64,000 nt of DNA, from positions 62,001-126,000 of the forward strand of contig NZ_LHVK01000009.1 of assembly GCF_001269905.1 (NCBI RefSeq), written 5' to 3'. Made by a program: the position numbers and the translations under genes. The notes below the pieces were generated by a model. It ran no database searches, was not told the origin of the DNA, and worked only from the letters and a program-made list of their open reading frames with translations. The stretch comes from Pseudomonas corrugata (lineage in GTDB: Bacteria > Pseudomonadota > Gammaproteobacteria > Pseudomonadales > Pseudomonadaceae). This document shows positions 1 to 9,836 of the stretch, piece by piece (positions within the stretch are counted from its first letter, which is position 1; every line of letters begins with the position of its first letter).

Positions 1-355
1 GCGGATCAAGAACAGCTTCAACTCCTACCCTCTGGATCGCTTGGCGAACGTGGGTGGCGCGGCGGCATTCGACGATCGCGAGTATTTCCAGAAGACCTGC
101 CGGTTGGTCATCGAGCATCGCGAGTGGGTGGTGGCGCAACTGGAGGCCAAGGGGTTTGAAGTCTTGCCTTCGGCGGCCAACTTCATCTTCGCCCGTCACC
201 CCCGGCATGATGCGGCGGGACTGGCGGCGAAGCTGCGAGAACAGGGTGTGATCGTGCGGCACTTCAAACAGGAGCGGATTGCCCAGTTCCTGCGGATCAG
301 CATTGGCACACCGGAGCAGAACCAGGCGCTGATCGACGCCCTGGGCGAACTCTAA
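1..355 (+). CDS. hisC: Histidinol-phosphate aminotransferase, C-terminal part (5' truncated by window edge)
   Basis: The reading frame is open from base 2 and ends with TAA at 353-355, so only about 117 C-terminal residues are present. The visible part opens with [15 protein letters not shown], the segment typical of HisC-type fold-I PLP aminotransferases, and has the usual C-terminal FARHP and arginine-containing small-domain segment. The PLP lysine lies upstream of the window. HisC converts imidazole acetol-phosphate and glutamate to histidinol-phosphate in histidine synthesis. In P. aeruginosa hisC1 directly precedes algW; here about 3.3 kb separates them. A related aromatic or cobalamin-pathway aminotransferase cannot be excluded from this fragment alone. 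Confidence 0.85.
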   Translation, partial: RIKNSFNSYPLDRLANVGGAAAFDDREYFQKTCRLVIEHREWVVAQLEAKGFEVLPSAANFIFARHPRHDAAGLAAKLREQGVIVRHFKQERIAQFLRISIGTPEQNQALIDALGEL

Positions 356-384
356 AGCTCTGCGCTGAACTGTAGGAAACCCTC

Positions 385-475
385 TGTGGGAGCAAGGCTT
401 GCCCGCGAAGGCGGTGGGTCAGTGACTCAAATGTCGACTGATTCGGCGCTATCGCGGGCAAGCCTTGCTCCCACA
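385..475. repeat. REP pair (inverted)
   Basis: Two facing copies of the Pseudomonas REP motif: tgtgggagcaaggcttgcccgcg on the left, and its inverse ending in gcttgctcccaca on the right, about 40 bp apart. It lies in the gap after hisC. Confidence 0.85.
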
Positions 476-520
476 GTGGTTTCCGGCGTTCACGAAATTG
501 GCGTTTCATCGCGGGGCCCC

Positions 521-605
521 TGTGGGGCTTGCCCGCGAAGGCGGTCTGACATTCAAAATGACTATCGACTGACACTACGCTATCGCGAGCAAGCTCGCTC
601 CCACA
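521..605. repeat. REP pair (inverted), left copy shortened
   Basis: A second REP pair 45 bp after the first. The left copy reads tgtggggcttgcccgcg, so it lacks the agcaag block seen in the other copies. The right copy is full length, ending gctcgctcccaca. Confidence 0.8.
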
Positions 606-630
606 GGTGTGTTCTGTGCATTCAGATGCT

Positions 631-1350
631 TTATTCGTGATGCGGCTCGCCAAGGAACGTCAGCGAAGTAAACACACCACGCGTCGCCACGTCCTTGTCA
701 TCCTTGAGCGGGATTTCCATCTGCGCGGCGATGACGTTCAAACCTTCATTGCGCACCAGCACCTGGGCCCGACCGTCGGCGTCGGTTTCAGTGGCGACGG
801 TGTTCGGCGCGCTGCGGTAATCGCCCACCAGTTTTACCCCGGCCGCAGGCTTGCCATCCAGCAGGACCCGCACCGGCAATGATTGGCCGGGACCTATGGT
901 CAGCGGATCGACGTCCGGCAGGATCACGAACCTGATCGGCTCCAGCTTCGGCAGCTTCGCTCCGGGCTCGTAGATTGCCAGGCTGTATTTGAAGGTGTGG
1001 GTCGACTCGATCGCGCCGGGCACCTTGCTGCGGCCTTCGTTGATCCACTTCTTGTCAGCGGTCTGGGACCACATGCCATTGTCCAGCGCCACCGCGAGCA
1101 CGGCCGGCGGCTTGAGCGGTTGCAGGCGGGCGTGGTCGGGTAGGCGTTGCACCGTGACCGGGATCATCTTGCCGCCCAGGTCATAGGCCCAGGCCCCGCT
1201 GATTTTCTGGGCCTTGAAGGCATTGTCCTCGGCGCCGTGGCCGTAGATCACTTCAATGTTGCCGCGCCGTTGTTCGGTCCACAAACCATGGGCCGAGGCT
1301 TGTGTCGCCAGGAACAGGCCGAGAAGGGCGAGTGTCTTGGGGTGTTTCAT
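631..1350 (-). CDS. DUF4198 family periplasmic protein
   Basis: 239 residues with a Sec signal peptide (MKHPKTLALLGLFLATQASA, cleavage near AHG). The mature start HGLWTE and later GQSLPVRVLLDGKPAAGVKL segment match DUF4198 proteins, which have an Ig/transthyretin-like fold and are often encoded beside metal or TonB-dependent uptake genes. It lies 14 bp downstream of a TonB-dependent receptor on the same strand, so the two are probably one transcript and this protein probably serves the receptor in the periplasm. The substrate is unknown. Histidines occur at the mature N-terminus and at the C-terminus (EPHHE), compatible with metal binding, but that is inference. Confidence 0.75.
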   Translation of the reverse strand: MKHPKTLALLGLFLATQASAHGLWTEQRRGNIEVIYGHGAEDNAFKAQKISGAWAYDLGGKMIPVTVQRLPDHARLQPLKPPAVLAVALDNGMWSQTADKKWINEGRSKVPGAIESTHTFKYSLAIYEPGAKLPKLEPIRFVILPDVDPLTIGPGQSLPVRVLLDGKPAAGVKLVGDYRSAPNTVATETDADGRAQVLVRNEGLNVIAAQMEIPLKDDKDVATRGVFTSLTFLGEPHHE

Positions 1351-1364
1351 GCCGATTTTCCTTT

Positions 1365-3470
1365 TTACAGATCGAGGGTGAGACTGACGGTGAAGTTGCG
1401 CGGCTCGCCGGGATTGACCCAGTAGTTGCTGTAGGAGCGCTCGTAGTATTTTTCGTCGAAGACGTTGTTCAGGTTCAGGCCCACGGTGACGTTATCGCTG
1501 GCCTTGTAATGAGCCAGCAGATCCACGGTGTGGTAGGCCGGCAGCTCGAAGTCCTTGCCGGCTTCGCCCGAACGATCCCCCACGTAAGTGAACGCCGCGC
1601 CGACATCCGAGCCGCGCAGGTGCCCGTCCTGGAATTCATAGACGCCCAGCAGACTGCCGCTACGCTTGGCAACGCCCAGGATCCGGCTGCCGGTGGGGAT
1701 CTCTTTGTCACCTTCGGTCACTTCTGCATCGATGTAGGCAAAGGCCCCGATCACGCGGATGGCGTCGGTCAACTGACCGCTGACCTGCAGATCGATCCCC
1801 TGGCTACGGGCCTTGCCCATGGCGCGGTTGGTGTTGGTATCGGGGGCCAGCGCCAGGACGTTTTCCTTCTCTATATGGAACGCCGCCAGGGTGGTGCTCA
1901 GGCGATGGTCGAAGAGCTCGCTCTTGATCCCGGCTTCATAGCCAACGCCTTCCTCTGGATTGAAGGTCTTGCCGTCGGCGTCCAGGCCGTTGTTGGGCTT
2001 GAACGAGGTGGACGCGTTAGCGAACAACCCGACTTCAGGCGTCAGTTGGTACAGCAAGCCGGCCCGTTGTGTCAGGGCGTCGTGGCGTTGGTGGCTGATG
2101 AGCTGGGTAGTGTGATCATCGATACGCTGCTCGAAATGCTCGTAGCGCACACCGAACATGCCCCGCAGCTTTTCGGTGAAGACGATCTGGTCCTGGAGAT
2201 TCAATGCACGGCTTTGGACATGCTCGAAGAAATCCGTGCCGGTGCGCAGCCCGTCGGGTTTGGGCTGGCCGTAGATGGGCTGATAGATGTTGATGGGATA
2301 GGCGCCGCCGTTGAGGGTGGTTACGCGCTCGTTCTTGCGGTAATCCTCGTACTCGCTGCCGATCAGCAGTTCGTGCTGCCACGGTCCCAGGTCCAGCAGG
2401 CCACGCAGTTCCAACTGGGTGATGCTGTCATGCCAATCGTTGTCGCGTTCGCGGTAACGGCGGTTGACGGTGTGACCATCGGCATTCAACGGACGCGCTT
2501 CAGAGGCGAAGCCCCAGAGTTCGCCTTGCTTGTAATGACTGGCCAGACGCAGTTGCCAGATGTCATTGAGCTGATGTTCGAGGGCGGCCTGGAGCATGTG
2601 GTTGTGGTTGTCGATGTCACCGTCATTGGGTTCGCCCAGGAAGGTCGAGCGGGACACGCCGCTCCAGCGGTTATTTGGCGCGACGATGCCCCGGTCGAGC
2701 GTCGAGCTGTGGCGTACGATTTCACTCTCGACCAACAGGCGTGTGTCGGGACTCGGTTGCCAACTGATGGAGGGCGCCACGAATACCCGCCGGCTGTCGA
2801 CGTGATCGCGAAAGCTGTGCTTGTCCTCCACCGCCAGGTTCACCCTCGACAACAGGGTGCCTTCGGCGTCCAGTGGCGTATTGAGGTCCAGGGCGGTGCG
2901 GTAGCGGTCCCAACTGCCGGCGCTGGTTTGCAGGGTGGTGAAGGCTTCGGGCTGGGGTTTCTTGGTGACGATGTTGACCGTACCCCCTGGATCGCCGCGT
3001 CCATAGAGGCTGGCCGCCGGCCCCTTCAACACCTCGATGCGTTCGATGTTGGCGGCGTCCGGTGTGCTCGGATAGCCGCGGTTGGCGCTGAAGCCGTCCT
3101 TGTAGAACTCTGATGTCGTGAAGCCGCGCACACTGTATTCGTAGAGCGTCAGGCCGCCGAAGTTGTTCTGTTTCGATACGCCGCCGGCAAACTCCAGCGC
3201 CCGTTCGACGCTGGTGCTGCCCAGGTCCTTGAGGACGTCAGCCGGGATTACGCTGATCGATTGAGGAATATCCCGCAGGGCTGTGTCGGTTTTGGTCGCG
3301 CTGGCGGAGCGGGTGGCGCGATAACCTTTCACCGGTCCAGTGGGGGATTCGTAGTCGGATGTGACGCTGATGGCGTCCAGTTCCAGAGGCTGGGTTTCCT
3401 CGGCAAAGGCCGGGTCGCCCAGCAGACCCAAGGCCAGGCTGGCGAGGGAAATCTGTTTTAGAGATGACAT
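1365..3470 (-). CDS. TonB-dependent siderophore receptor
   Basis: Outer-membrane 22-strand barrel with N-terminal plug for energy-dependent uptake of a ferric siderophore or similar ligand. ATG at 3470 is chosen because it starts a clear signal peptide (MSSLKQISLASLALGLLGDPAFAEE); an upstream TTG at 3503 would add 11 residues before it. From that start the protein is 701 residues. A TonB-box-like DAISVTSDY follows the signal. The plug has IPQSISVIPADVL, RGF and IERIEVLKGPAASLYGRGDPGGTV, and the barrel ends in NFTVSLTLDL with a hydrophobic C-terminal strand. There is no N-terminal signalling extension and no nearby ECF sigma/anti-sigma pair. The ligand cannot be named from sequence alone. DUF4198 follows at 14 bp. 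Confidence 0.9.
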   Translation of the reverse strand: MSSLKQISLASLALGLLGDPAFAEETQPLELDAISVTSDYESPTGPVKGYRATRSASATKTDTALRDIPQSISVIPADVLKDLGSTSVERALEFAGGVSKQNNFGGLTLYEYSVRGFTTSEFYKDGFSANRGYPSTPDAANIERIEVLKGPAASLYGRGDPGGTVNIVTKKPQPEAFTTLQTSAGSWDRYRTALDLNTPLDAEGTLLSRVNLAVEDKHSFRDHVDSRRVFVAPSISWQPSPDTRLLVESEIVRHSSTLDRGIVAPNNRWSGVSRSTFLGEPNDGDIDNHNHMLQAALEHQLNDIWQLRLASHYKQGELWGFASEARPLNADGHTVNRRYRERDNDWHDSITQLELRGLLDLGPWQHELLIGSEYEDYRKNERVTTLNGGAYPINIYQPIYGQPKPDGLRTGTDFFEHVQSRALNLQDQIVFTEKLRGMFGVRYEHFEQRIDDHTTQLISHQRHDALTQRAGLLYQLTPEVGLFANASTSFKPNNGLDADGKTFNPEEGVGYEAGIKSELFDHRLSTTLAAFHIEKENVLALAPDTNTNRAMGKARSQGIDLQVSGQLTDAIRVIGAFAYIDAEVTEGDKEIPTGSRILGVAKRSGSLLGVYEFQDGHLRGSDVGAAFTYVGDRSGEAGKDFELPAYHTVDLLAHYKASDNVTVGLNLNNVFDEKYYERSYSNYWVNPGEPRNFTVSLTLDL

Positions 3471-3515
3471 GTTATGTTGTTCCAATTTGCGCAATTGAAA
3501 CAATATAACACTACC

Positions 3516-3534
3516 GATGAGAATTTATGCTATC
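3516..3534. promoter_or_regulatory. Candidate Fur box upstream of the TonB receptor
   Basis: The segment gatgagaatttatgctatc lies 46-64 bp upstream of the receptor start in an A+T-rich stretch. About half of its positions match the 19-bp Fur consensus, including the GAT/ATC ends. It is only a candidate; the match is weak. Confidence 0.3.
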
Positions 3535-3569
3535 TGTGGCTTCTCGTTAAATTTTCAGACAGTCAGGCT

Positions 3570-3705
3570 TTTGTGGCGAGGGGATTTATCCCCGCTGGGC
3601 TGCGGAGCAGCCCCAACCCAGAGCACTCAATCTGTCTGACACGCCGAGTCAGCAGCTTTTAGGGCTGCTCCGCAGCCCAGCGGGGATAAATCCCCTCGCC
3701 ACAAA
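3570..3705. repeat. Long inverted repeat, second intergenic family
   Basis: Begins tttgtggcgaggggatttatccc and ends with its inverse, gggataaatcccctcgccacaaa, with an inner gctgggctgc/gcagcccagc inverted pair. The same family occurs at 19697-19822 and 35311-35460. It lies between the divergent-free ends of the receptor promoter and algW and may act as a terminator for algW. Confidence 0.8.
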
Positions 3706-3720
3706 GGGGAACTGTGTCGG

Positions 3721-4881
<1,161 letters not shown>

Positions 4882-4985
4882 CTATCATGTCCTACAAAAG
4901 TTGCAGGCGGAATGAGACCGCCCATAATGTCGCGCATTATACGAGGCCGCGCGCGCCTCGGAACCGGATATTTAGGAGTCTTTTC

Positions 4986-5744
4986 ATGGCCGTAGCCCTG
5001 AGCACCCTGGTTGAAGAAGCAGACCGTTACCTGGCGAGCAGCCGGATTGCCGATTACTGCCCAAACGGCCTGCAGGTCGAAGGCGCGCCCCAGGTGATGC
5101 GCATCGTCAGTGGCGTGACCGCCAGCCAGGCGTTGCTCGACGCCGCCGTGGAAGCCGATGCCGACCTGGTGCTGGTGCATCACGGTTACTTCTGGAAGGG
5201 CGAGAACCCTTGCATCACTGGCATGAAGCAGCGTCGCCTGAAAACCCTGCTCAAGCACGATATCAGCCTGCTGGCCTACCATCTGCCGCTGGACCTGCAC
5301 CCCGAGGTCGGCAACAACGTGCAGTTGGCCCGTCAACTGGACATCACCGTCGAAGGGCCATTGGACCCGGATAACCCCAAAGTCGTCGGCCTGGTCGGCT
5401 CCTTGTCCGAACCGATGACGCCTCGGGATTTTGCCCGCAAGGTCCAGGAGGTCATGGGACGCGAGCCGTTGCTGATCGAGGGGGAGCAGATGATCCGCCG
5501 GGTCGGCTGGTGCACCGGCGGCGGCCAGGGCTACATCGATCAGGCGGTGATGGCCGGGGTCGATCTGTACCTCAGTGGCGAAGCATCGGAACAGACTTTC
5601 CACAGCGCCCGGGAAAACGGCATCAGCTTCATTGCCGCCGGCCATCATGCGACCGAACGCTATGGCGTGCAGGCGCTGGGTGATTACCTGGCGCGACGCT
5701 TTGCCCTGGAACACATCTTCATCGATTGTCCGAATCCGATTTGA
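4986..5744 (+). CDS. NIF3/YbgI family protein (Nif3-like dinuclear metal centre hexameric protein)
   Basis: 252 residues from ATG 4986, preceded by aggag nine bases upstream; earlier in-frame starts lack a ribosome site. The metal-binding histidines are seen in VLVHHGYFWKG near residue 60 and in the C-terminal AAGHHATERYG segment, followed by GVQALGDYLARRF. The family forms hexamers with two metals per subunit. Annotations such as GTP cyclohydrolase type 2 rest on limited evidence, so the cellular role is not established. It is divergent from algW and about 190 bp upstream of cysD, as in P. aeruginosa. Confidence 0.88.
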   Translation: MAVALSTLVEEADRYLASSRIADYCPNGLQVEGAPQVMRIVSGVTASQALLDAAVEADADLVLVHHGYFWKGENPCITGMKQRRLKTLLKHDISLLAYHLPLDLHPEVGNNVQLARQLDITVEGPLDPDNPKVVGLVGSLSEPMTPRDFARKVQEVMGREPLLIEGEQMIRRVGWCTGGGQGYIDQAVMAGVDLYLSGEASEQTFHSARENGISFIAAGHHATERYGVQALGDYLARRFALEHIFIDCPNPI

Positions 5745-5757
5745 GTGGTGCTGAACC

Positions 5758-5787
5758 TTGTGGGAGCGGGCTTGCTCGCTCCCACAA
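5758..5787. terminator. Single REP-like palindrome, possible terminator
   Basis: ttgtgggagcg ... cgctcccacaa forms an 11-bp stem 13 bases after the NIF3 stop. It is one short palindrome made of two REP tips, with no separate second REP, and no strong T-run follows. Confidence 0.6.
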
Positions 5788-5932
5788 AGGTCTCGCAAGA
5801 CCCGAACGCCCAGGCATATCCATATGCTGTTTCGATCTAGTTGGCGCCCTGATTAGAAGAGGACGCTGTGCTAGGATTCTTCGCTCGAACACGGCCCGCT
5901 GGCCGTTCATAAGAATGTTTTCGTGAGTAGCC

Positions 5933-6850
5933 ATGGTCGACAAACTGACGCATCTGAAACAGCTGGAGGCGGAAAGCATCCACATCATCCGCGAGGTGGC
6001 CGCCGAGTTCGACAACCCGGTGATGCTGTACTCCATCGGTAAAGACTCCGCCGTGATGCTGCACCTTGCACGCAAGGCGTTCTTCCCCGGCAAGCTGCCG
6101 TTTCCGGTGATGCACGTCGACACCCGCTGGAAATTCCAGGAAATGTACAAGTTCCGCGATCGCATGGTCGAGGAAATGGGCCTGGACCTGATCACTCACG
6201 TGAACCCGGACGGCGTGGCGCAAGGCATCAACCCGTTCACCCACGGCAGCGCCAAGCACACCGACATCATGAAGACCGAGGGCCTGAAGCAGGCCCTGGA
6301 CAAGCATGGTTTCGACGCAGCGTTCGGCGGCGCCCGTCGCGATGAAGAGAAGTCCCGTGCCAAGGAGCGCGTCTATTCGTTCCGCGACAGCAAGCACCGC
6401 TGGGACCCGAAGAACCAGCGCCCGGAGCTGTGGAACGTCTACAACGGCAAGGTCAACAAGGGCGAGTCGATCCGCGTCTTCCCGTTGTCGAACTGGACCG
6501 AGCTGGACATCTGGCAGTACATCTACCTCGAAGGCATCCCGATTGTGCCGCTGTACTTCGCCGCCGAGCGCGAAGTGATCGAGAAGAACGGCACGCTGAT
6601 CATGATCGACGACGAGCGCATCCTCGAACACCTGTCCGAGGAAGAGAAGGCCCGCATCGTCAAGAAGAAAGTGCGTTTCCGTACCCTTGGCTGCTACCCG
6701 TTGACGGGCGCGGTGGAGTCCGAGGCCGAGAGCCTGACGGACATCATTCAGGAAATGCTCCTGACGCGAACTTCCGAGCGCCAGGGCCGGGTCATCGACC
6801 ACGATGGCGCAGGCTCGATGGAAGATAAAAAACGTCAAGGTTATTTCTAA
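5933..6850 (+). CDS. cysD: Sulfate adenylyltransferase subunit 2 (CysD)
   Basis: 305 residues, the usual family length. CysD forms adenosine 5'-phosphosulfate from ATP and sulfate, driven by GTP hydrolysis in CysN. The PP-loop nucleotide-binding motif SIGKDS is at residues 34-39, followed by the family blocks [28 protein letters not shown] and [10 protein letters not shown], and the C-terminus DKKRQGYF. It is followed after 9 bases by cysNC on the same strand, so this is the cysD-cysNC operon of assimilatory sulfate reduction. No CysB site was identified with confidence upstream. Confidence 0.96.
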   Translation: MVDKLTHLKQLEAESIHIIREVAAEFDNPVMLYSIGKDSAVMLHLARKAFFPGKLPFPVMHVDTRWKFQEMYKFRDRMVEEMGLDLITHVNPDGVAQGINPFTHGSAKHTDIMKTEGLKQALDKHGFDAAFGGARRDEEKSRAKERVYSFRDSKHRWDPKNQRPELWNVYNGKVNKGESIRVFPLSNWTELDIWQYIYLEGIPIVPLYFAAEREVIEKNGTLIMIDDERILEHLSEEEKARIVKKKVRFRTLGCYPLTGAVESEAESLTDIIQEMLLTRTSERQGRVIDHDGAGSMEDKKRQGYF

Positions 6851-6859
6851 GGGGCTGTC

Positions 6860-8758
6860 ATGTCGCATCAATCTGATTTGATCAGCGAGGACATCCTCGC
6901 CTACCTGGGCCAGCACGAGCGCAAGGAGCTGTTGCGCTTTCTGACCTGCGGTAACGTCGACGACGGCAAGAGCACCCTGATCGGGCGCCTGCTGCACGAC
7001 TCCAAGATGATCTACGAAGATCACCTGGAAGCCATCACCCGTGATTCGAAAAAAGTCGGCACCACCGGTGACGACATCGACCTGGCATTGCTGGTCGACG
7101 GCCTGCAGGCCGAGCGCGAGCAGGGCATCACCATTGATGTCGCGTATCGCTATTTCTCCACCGCCAAGCGCAAGTTCATCATCGCCGACACCCCCGGCCA
7201 TGAGCAGTACACCCGTAACATGGCCACCGGTGCCTCCACCTGTGACCTGGCGATCATCCTGGTGGATGCCCGCTACGGCGTGCAGACCCAGACCCGTCGC
7301 CATAGCTTCATTGCTTCGTTGTTGGGCATCAAGCACATCGTCGTGGCCATCAACAAGATGGACCTCAAGGATTTCGACCAGGGTGTGTTCGAGTCGATCA
7401 AGGCCGACTACCTGAAGTTCGCCGAAGGCTTGAAGATGAAGCCTTCGAGCATGCACTTCGTGCCAATGTCTGCCCTCAAGGGCGACAACGTGGTGAACAA
7501 GTCCGAGCGTTCGCCGTGGTACACCGGCCAGTCGCTGATGGAAATCCTCGAAACCGTGGAAGTGGCGGGCGACCGCAACTTCACCGACCTGCGTTTCCCG
7601 GTGCAGTACGTCAACCGTCCGAACCTGAACTTCCGCGGTTTCGCCGGCACACTGGCCAGCGGCATCGTGCACAAGGGCGACGAAGTGGTGGTATTGCCAT
7701 CGGGCAAGAGCAGCCGCGTCAAATCCATCGTCACCTTCGAAGGTGAGCTGGAGCAAGCCGGCCCGGGCCAGGCCGTGACCCTGACCATGGAAGACGAGAT
7801 TGACATCTCCCGGGGCGACCTGTTGGTGCATGCCGACAACGTGCCTCCGGTCACCGACAGCTTCGAAGCGATGCTGGTGTGGATGGCCGAGGAGCCGATG
7901 CTGCCGGGCAAGAAATACGACATCAAGCGTGCGACCAGCTACGTGCCGGGCTCCATTGCCAGCATCGTCAACCGGGTCGATGTGAACACCCTCGAAGAGG
8001 GGCCGGCCAGCGCGTTGCAGCTCAACGAAATCGGCAAGGTGAAGATTGCCCTGGATGCGCCGATCGCCCTCGACGGTTACGAGAGCAACCGCACCACCGG
8101 CGCGTTCATCGTCATCGATCGCCTGACCAATGGCACCGTCGGCGCCGGCATGATCGTCGCCCAGCCGCTGGCTCACGGCAGCAGCACCCACCACGGCAAG
8201 CTCGCCCATGTGTCGGTGGAAGAGCGCACCCAGCGCTTCGGCCAGCAGCCGGCGACGGTGCTGTTCAGCGGTCTCTCGGGCGCCGGCAAGAGCACACTGG
8301 CTTACGCCGTGGAGCGCAAGCTGTTCGACATGGGCCGTGCGGTCTTCGTCCTCGACGGCCAGAACCTGCGCCATGACCTGAACAAGGGCTTGCCGCATGA
8401 CCGTGCCGGGCGCACCGAGAATTGGCGCCGTGCGGCTCACGTTGCCCGTCAGTTCAACGAAGCCGGCCTGCTGACCCTGGCGGCATTCGTTGCACCGAGC
8501 GCCGAAGGGCGTGAGCAGGCCAAGGACCTGATCGGCAGGGAGCGTCTGTTGACGGTCTACGTCCAGGCCTCGCCGACGGTGTGTGCCCAGCGTGATCCGC
8601 AAGGGCTGTACGCCGCCGCCGGCGACAACATCCCGGGCGAGTCCTTCCCGTATGACGTGCCGCTGGACGCCGATCTGGTGGTCGACACCCAGTCGCTGAC
8701 ACTGGAAGAGAGTGTCAAGCAGGTGCTGGATCTGCTGCGCAGTCGCGGCGCGATCTAA
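6860..8758 (+). CDS. cysNC: Bifunctional sulfate adenylyltransferase subunit 1 / adenylylsulfate kinase (CysNC)
   Basis: 632 residues combining two enzymes. The N-terminal EF-Tu-like GTPase has GNVDDGKS (31-38), DTPGHEQY (110-117) and NKMD (165-168), followed by beta-barrel domains. The C-terminal APS kinase starts near residue 455, with P-loop GLSGAGKS at 471-478 and the [14 protein letters not shown] block. It powers APS formation with CysD and then phosphorylates APS to PAPS. The fusion is normal for Pseudomonas. A strong hairpin terminator follows the stop by 16 bases. Confidence 0.96.
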   Translation: MSHQSDLISEDILAYLGQHERKELLRFLTCGNVDDGKSTLIGRLLHDSKMIYEDHLEAITRDSKKVGTTGDDIDLALLVDGLQAEREQGITIDVAYRYFSTAKRKFIIADTPGHEQYTRNMATGASTCDLAIILVDARYGVQTQTRRHSFIASLLGIKHIVVAINKMDLKDFDQGVFESIKADYLKFAEGLKMKPSSMHFVPMSALKGDNVVNKSERSPWYTGQSLMEILETVEVAGDRNFTDLRFPVQYVNRPNLNFRGFAGTLASGIVHKGDEVVVLPSGKSSRVKSIVTFEGELEQAGPGQAVTLTMEDEIDISRGDLLVHADNVPPVTDSFEAMLVWMAEEPMLPGKKYDIKRATSYVPGSIASIVNRVDVNTLEEGPASALQLNEIGKVKIALDAPIALDGYESNRTTGAFIVIDRLTNGTVGAGMIVAQPLAHGSSTHHGKLAHVSVEERTQRFGQQPATVLFSGLSGAGKSTLAYAVERKLFDMGRAVFVLDGQNLRHDLNKGLPHDRAGRTENWRRAAHVARQFNEAGLLTLAAFVAPSAEGREQAKDLIGRERLLTVYVQASPTVCAQRDPQGLYAAAGDNIPGESFPYDVPLDADLVVDTQSLTLEESVKQVLDLLRSRGAI

Positions 8759-8774
8759 GCACAAGCGGCAAACG

Positions 8775-8814
8775 AAAAGCCCGCCGATGAGTGATCATCG
8801 GCGGGCTTTTTTGT
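8775..8814 (+). terminator. Rho-independent terminator of cysD-cysNC
   Basis: aaaagcccgccgatga-gtga-tcatcggcgggcttttttg: a 12-bp or longer G+C-rich stem with a T-run, directly after cysNC. Confidence 0.92.
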
Positions 8815-8828
8815 TGTCTGGAAGGACG

Positions 8829-8913
8829 CTATCGCGAGCAAGCTCGGCTCCCACAGGGATTGATGCGAACTGTTCACCAACAATCCCTGTGGGAGCCGAG
8901 CTTGCTCGCGATG
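8829..8913. repeat. REP pair (inverted)
   Basis: tatcgcgagcaagctcggctcccacag on the left and ctgtgggagccgagcttgctcgcgat on the right, about 30 bp apart, between cysNC and the acyltransferase, which ends at 8931 on the other strand. Confidence 0.85.
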
Positions 8914-8930
8914 AGGCCATTACAGACACC

Positions 8931-9836
8931 TCAAGTACCGGGATACTCGCAATGCATCTGCCCCAACAGCGCATCCTTGTCCTGCCACAACTGGTTGATC
9001 CAGCCCTGGAACTCCAGGCGATAGGCGCCGTCCTGGTCGTAGTTCTTCCCGATAAACTGCGGCGGGATAGGCAGTTCCTGGAAATGCACCACCACTTCGC
9101 CAACGTTACCGCAGAGCAGATCCCAATACCCCGGACGACCGCCGGGGTAGTGGATGGTGACGTTGATGATCGATTCCAACTGTTCACCCATTGCATCGAG
9201 CACAAACGCGATGCCGCCGGCCTTTGGCTTGAGCAGATAGCGAAACGGCGATTGCTGCTGGGCATGCTTGCCTTCGGTGAAGCGTGTGCCTTCGGCGAAG
9301 TTGAAAATGCCCACCGGGTTGTTGCGAAACTTCGCGCAGGTCTTGCGGGTGGTTTCCAGGTCCTTGCCTTTCTTTTCCGGGTGTTTCTCCAGATAGGCCT
9401 TGGAGTAGCGCTTCATGAACGGGAACCCCAGCGCCCACCAGGCCAGGCCGATCACCGGCACCCAGATCAACTCCTGCTTGAGAAAGAACTTCAGCGGGCG
9501 GACGCGGCGATTGAGCACGTACTGCAACACCATGATATCGACCCAGCTCTGGTGGTTGCTGGTGATCAGGTAGGAGTGTTGGTAATCCAGGCCCTTAAGG
9601 CCGCTGAGGTGCCAGCGGGTGCGGCGCAGCAGGTTCATCCAGGCTTTGTTGTTACTGATCCACGCTTCATGGATGTGGCTCATCAACCAGTCGGTGAAAC
9701 GTTGAGCGGCGGGGAAGGGCAGCACGAGCTTGAAGATCGCCACGAGGAACAGCGGCGTGCAGCAGGCAATGGTATTGAGCGCCAACAGCAACGAGGCGAT
9801 GACGCCTCGCACCGGGGCAGGCAGGAAATCCAGCAT
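8931..9836 (-). CDS. PlsC-type 1-acylglycerol-phosphate acyltransferase family protein (YihG-like)
   Basis: 301 residues. The HX4D acyltransferase motif is NHQSWVD (H95, D100) and the EGTR motif lies at residues 182-185 in NFAEGTRFTEG; a hydrophobic N-terminal helix (about 10-42) should anchor it to the inner membrane. Such enzymes transfer acyl chains to lysophospholipids or related acceptors. The FPFMKRYSKAYLE segment and length resemble the E. coli YihG branch. Its ATG (9834-9836) directly follows the pta stop codon (9837-9839), so the two are translated from one message. The physiological acceptor is unknown. Confidence 0.85.
   Translation of the reverse strand: MLDFLPAPVRGVIASLLLALNTIACCTPLFLVAIFKLVLPFPAAQRFTDWLMSHIHEAWISNNKAWMNLLRRTRWHLSGLKGLDYQHSYLITSNHQSWVDIMVLQYVLNRRVRPLKFFLKQELIWVPVIGLAWWALGFPFMKRYSKAYLEKHPEKKGKDLETTRKTCAKFRNNPVGIFNFAEGTRFTEGKHAQQQSPFRYLLKPKAGGIAFVLDAMGEQLESIINVTIHYPGGRPGYWDLLCGNVGEVVVHFQELPIPPQFIGKNYDQDGAYRLEFQGWINQLWQDKDALLGQMHCEYPGT

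Noticed and set aside
385..605. Clustered repeats as a CRISPR array
   Set aside because: The repeats are inverted pairs of REP type scattered through many gaps, not direct repeats with uniform spacers, and there are no cas genes.
1302..3113. 603-codon plus-strand frame over the TonB receptor
   Set aside because: Mirror of the receptor gene; valine/alanine/glutamine-rich with no domain.
5837..8764. 975-codon open frame on the minus strand across cysD-cysNC
   Set aside because: It is antisense to two certain genes, has no recognisable domain and reflects G+C-rich codon bias.
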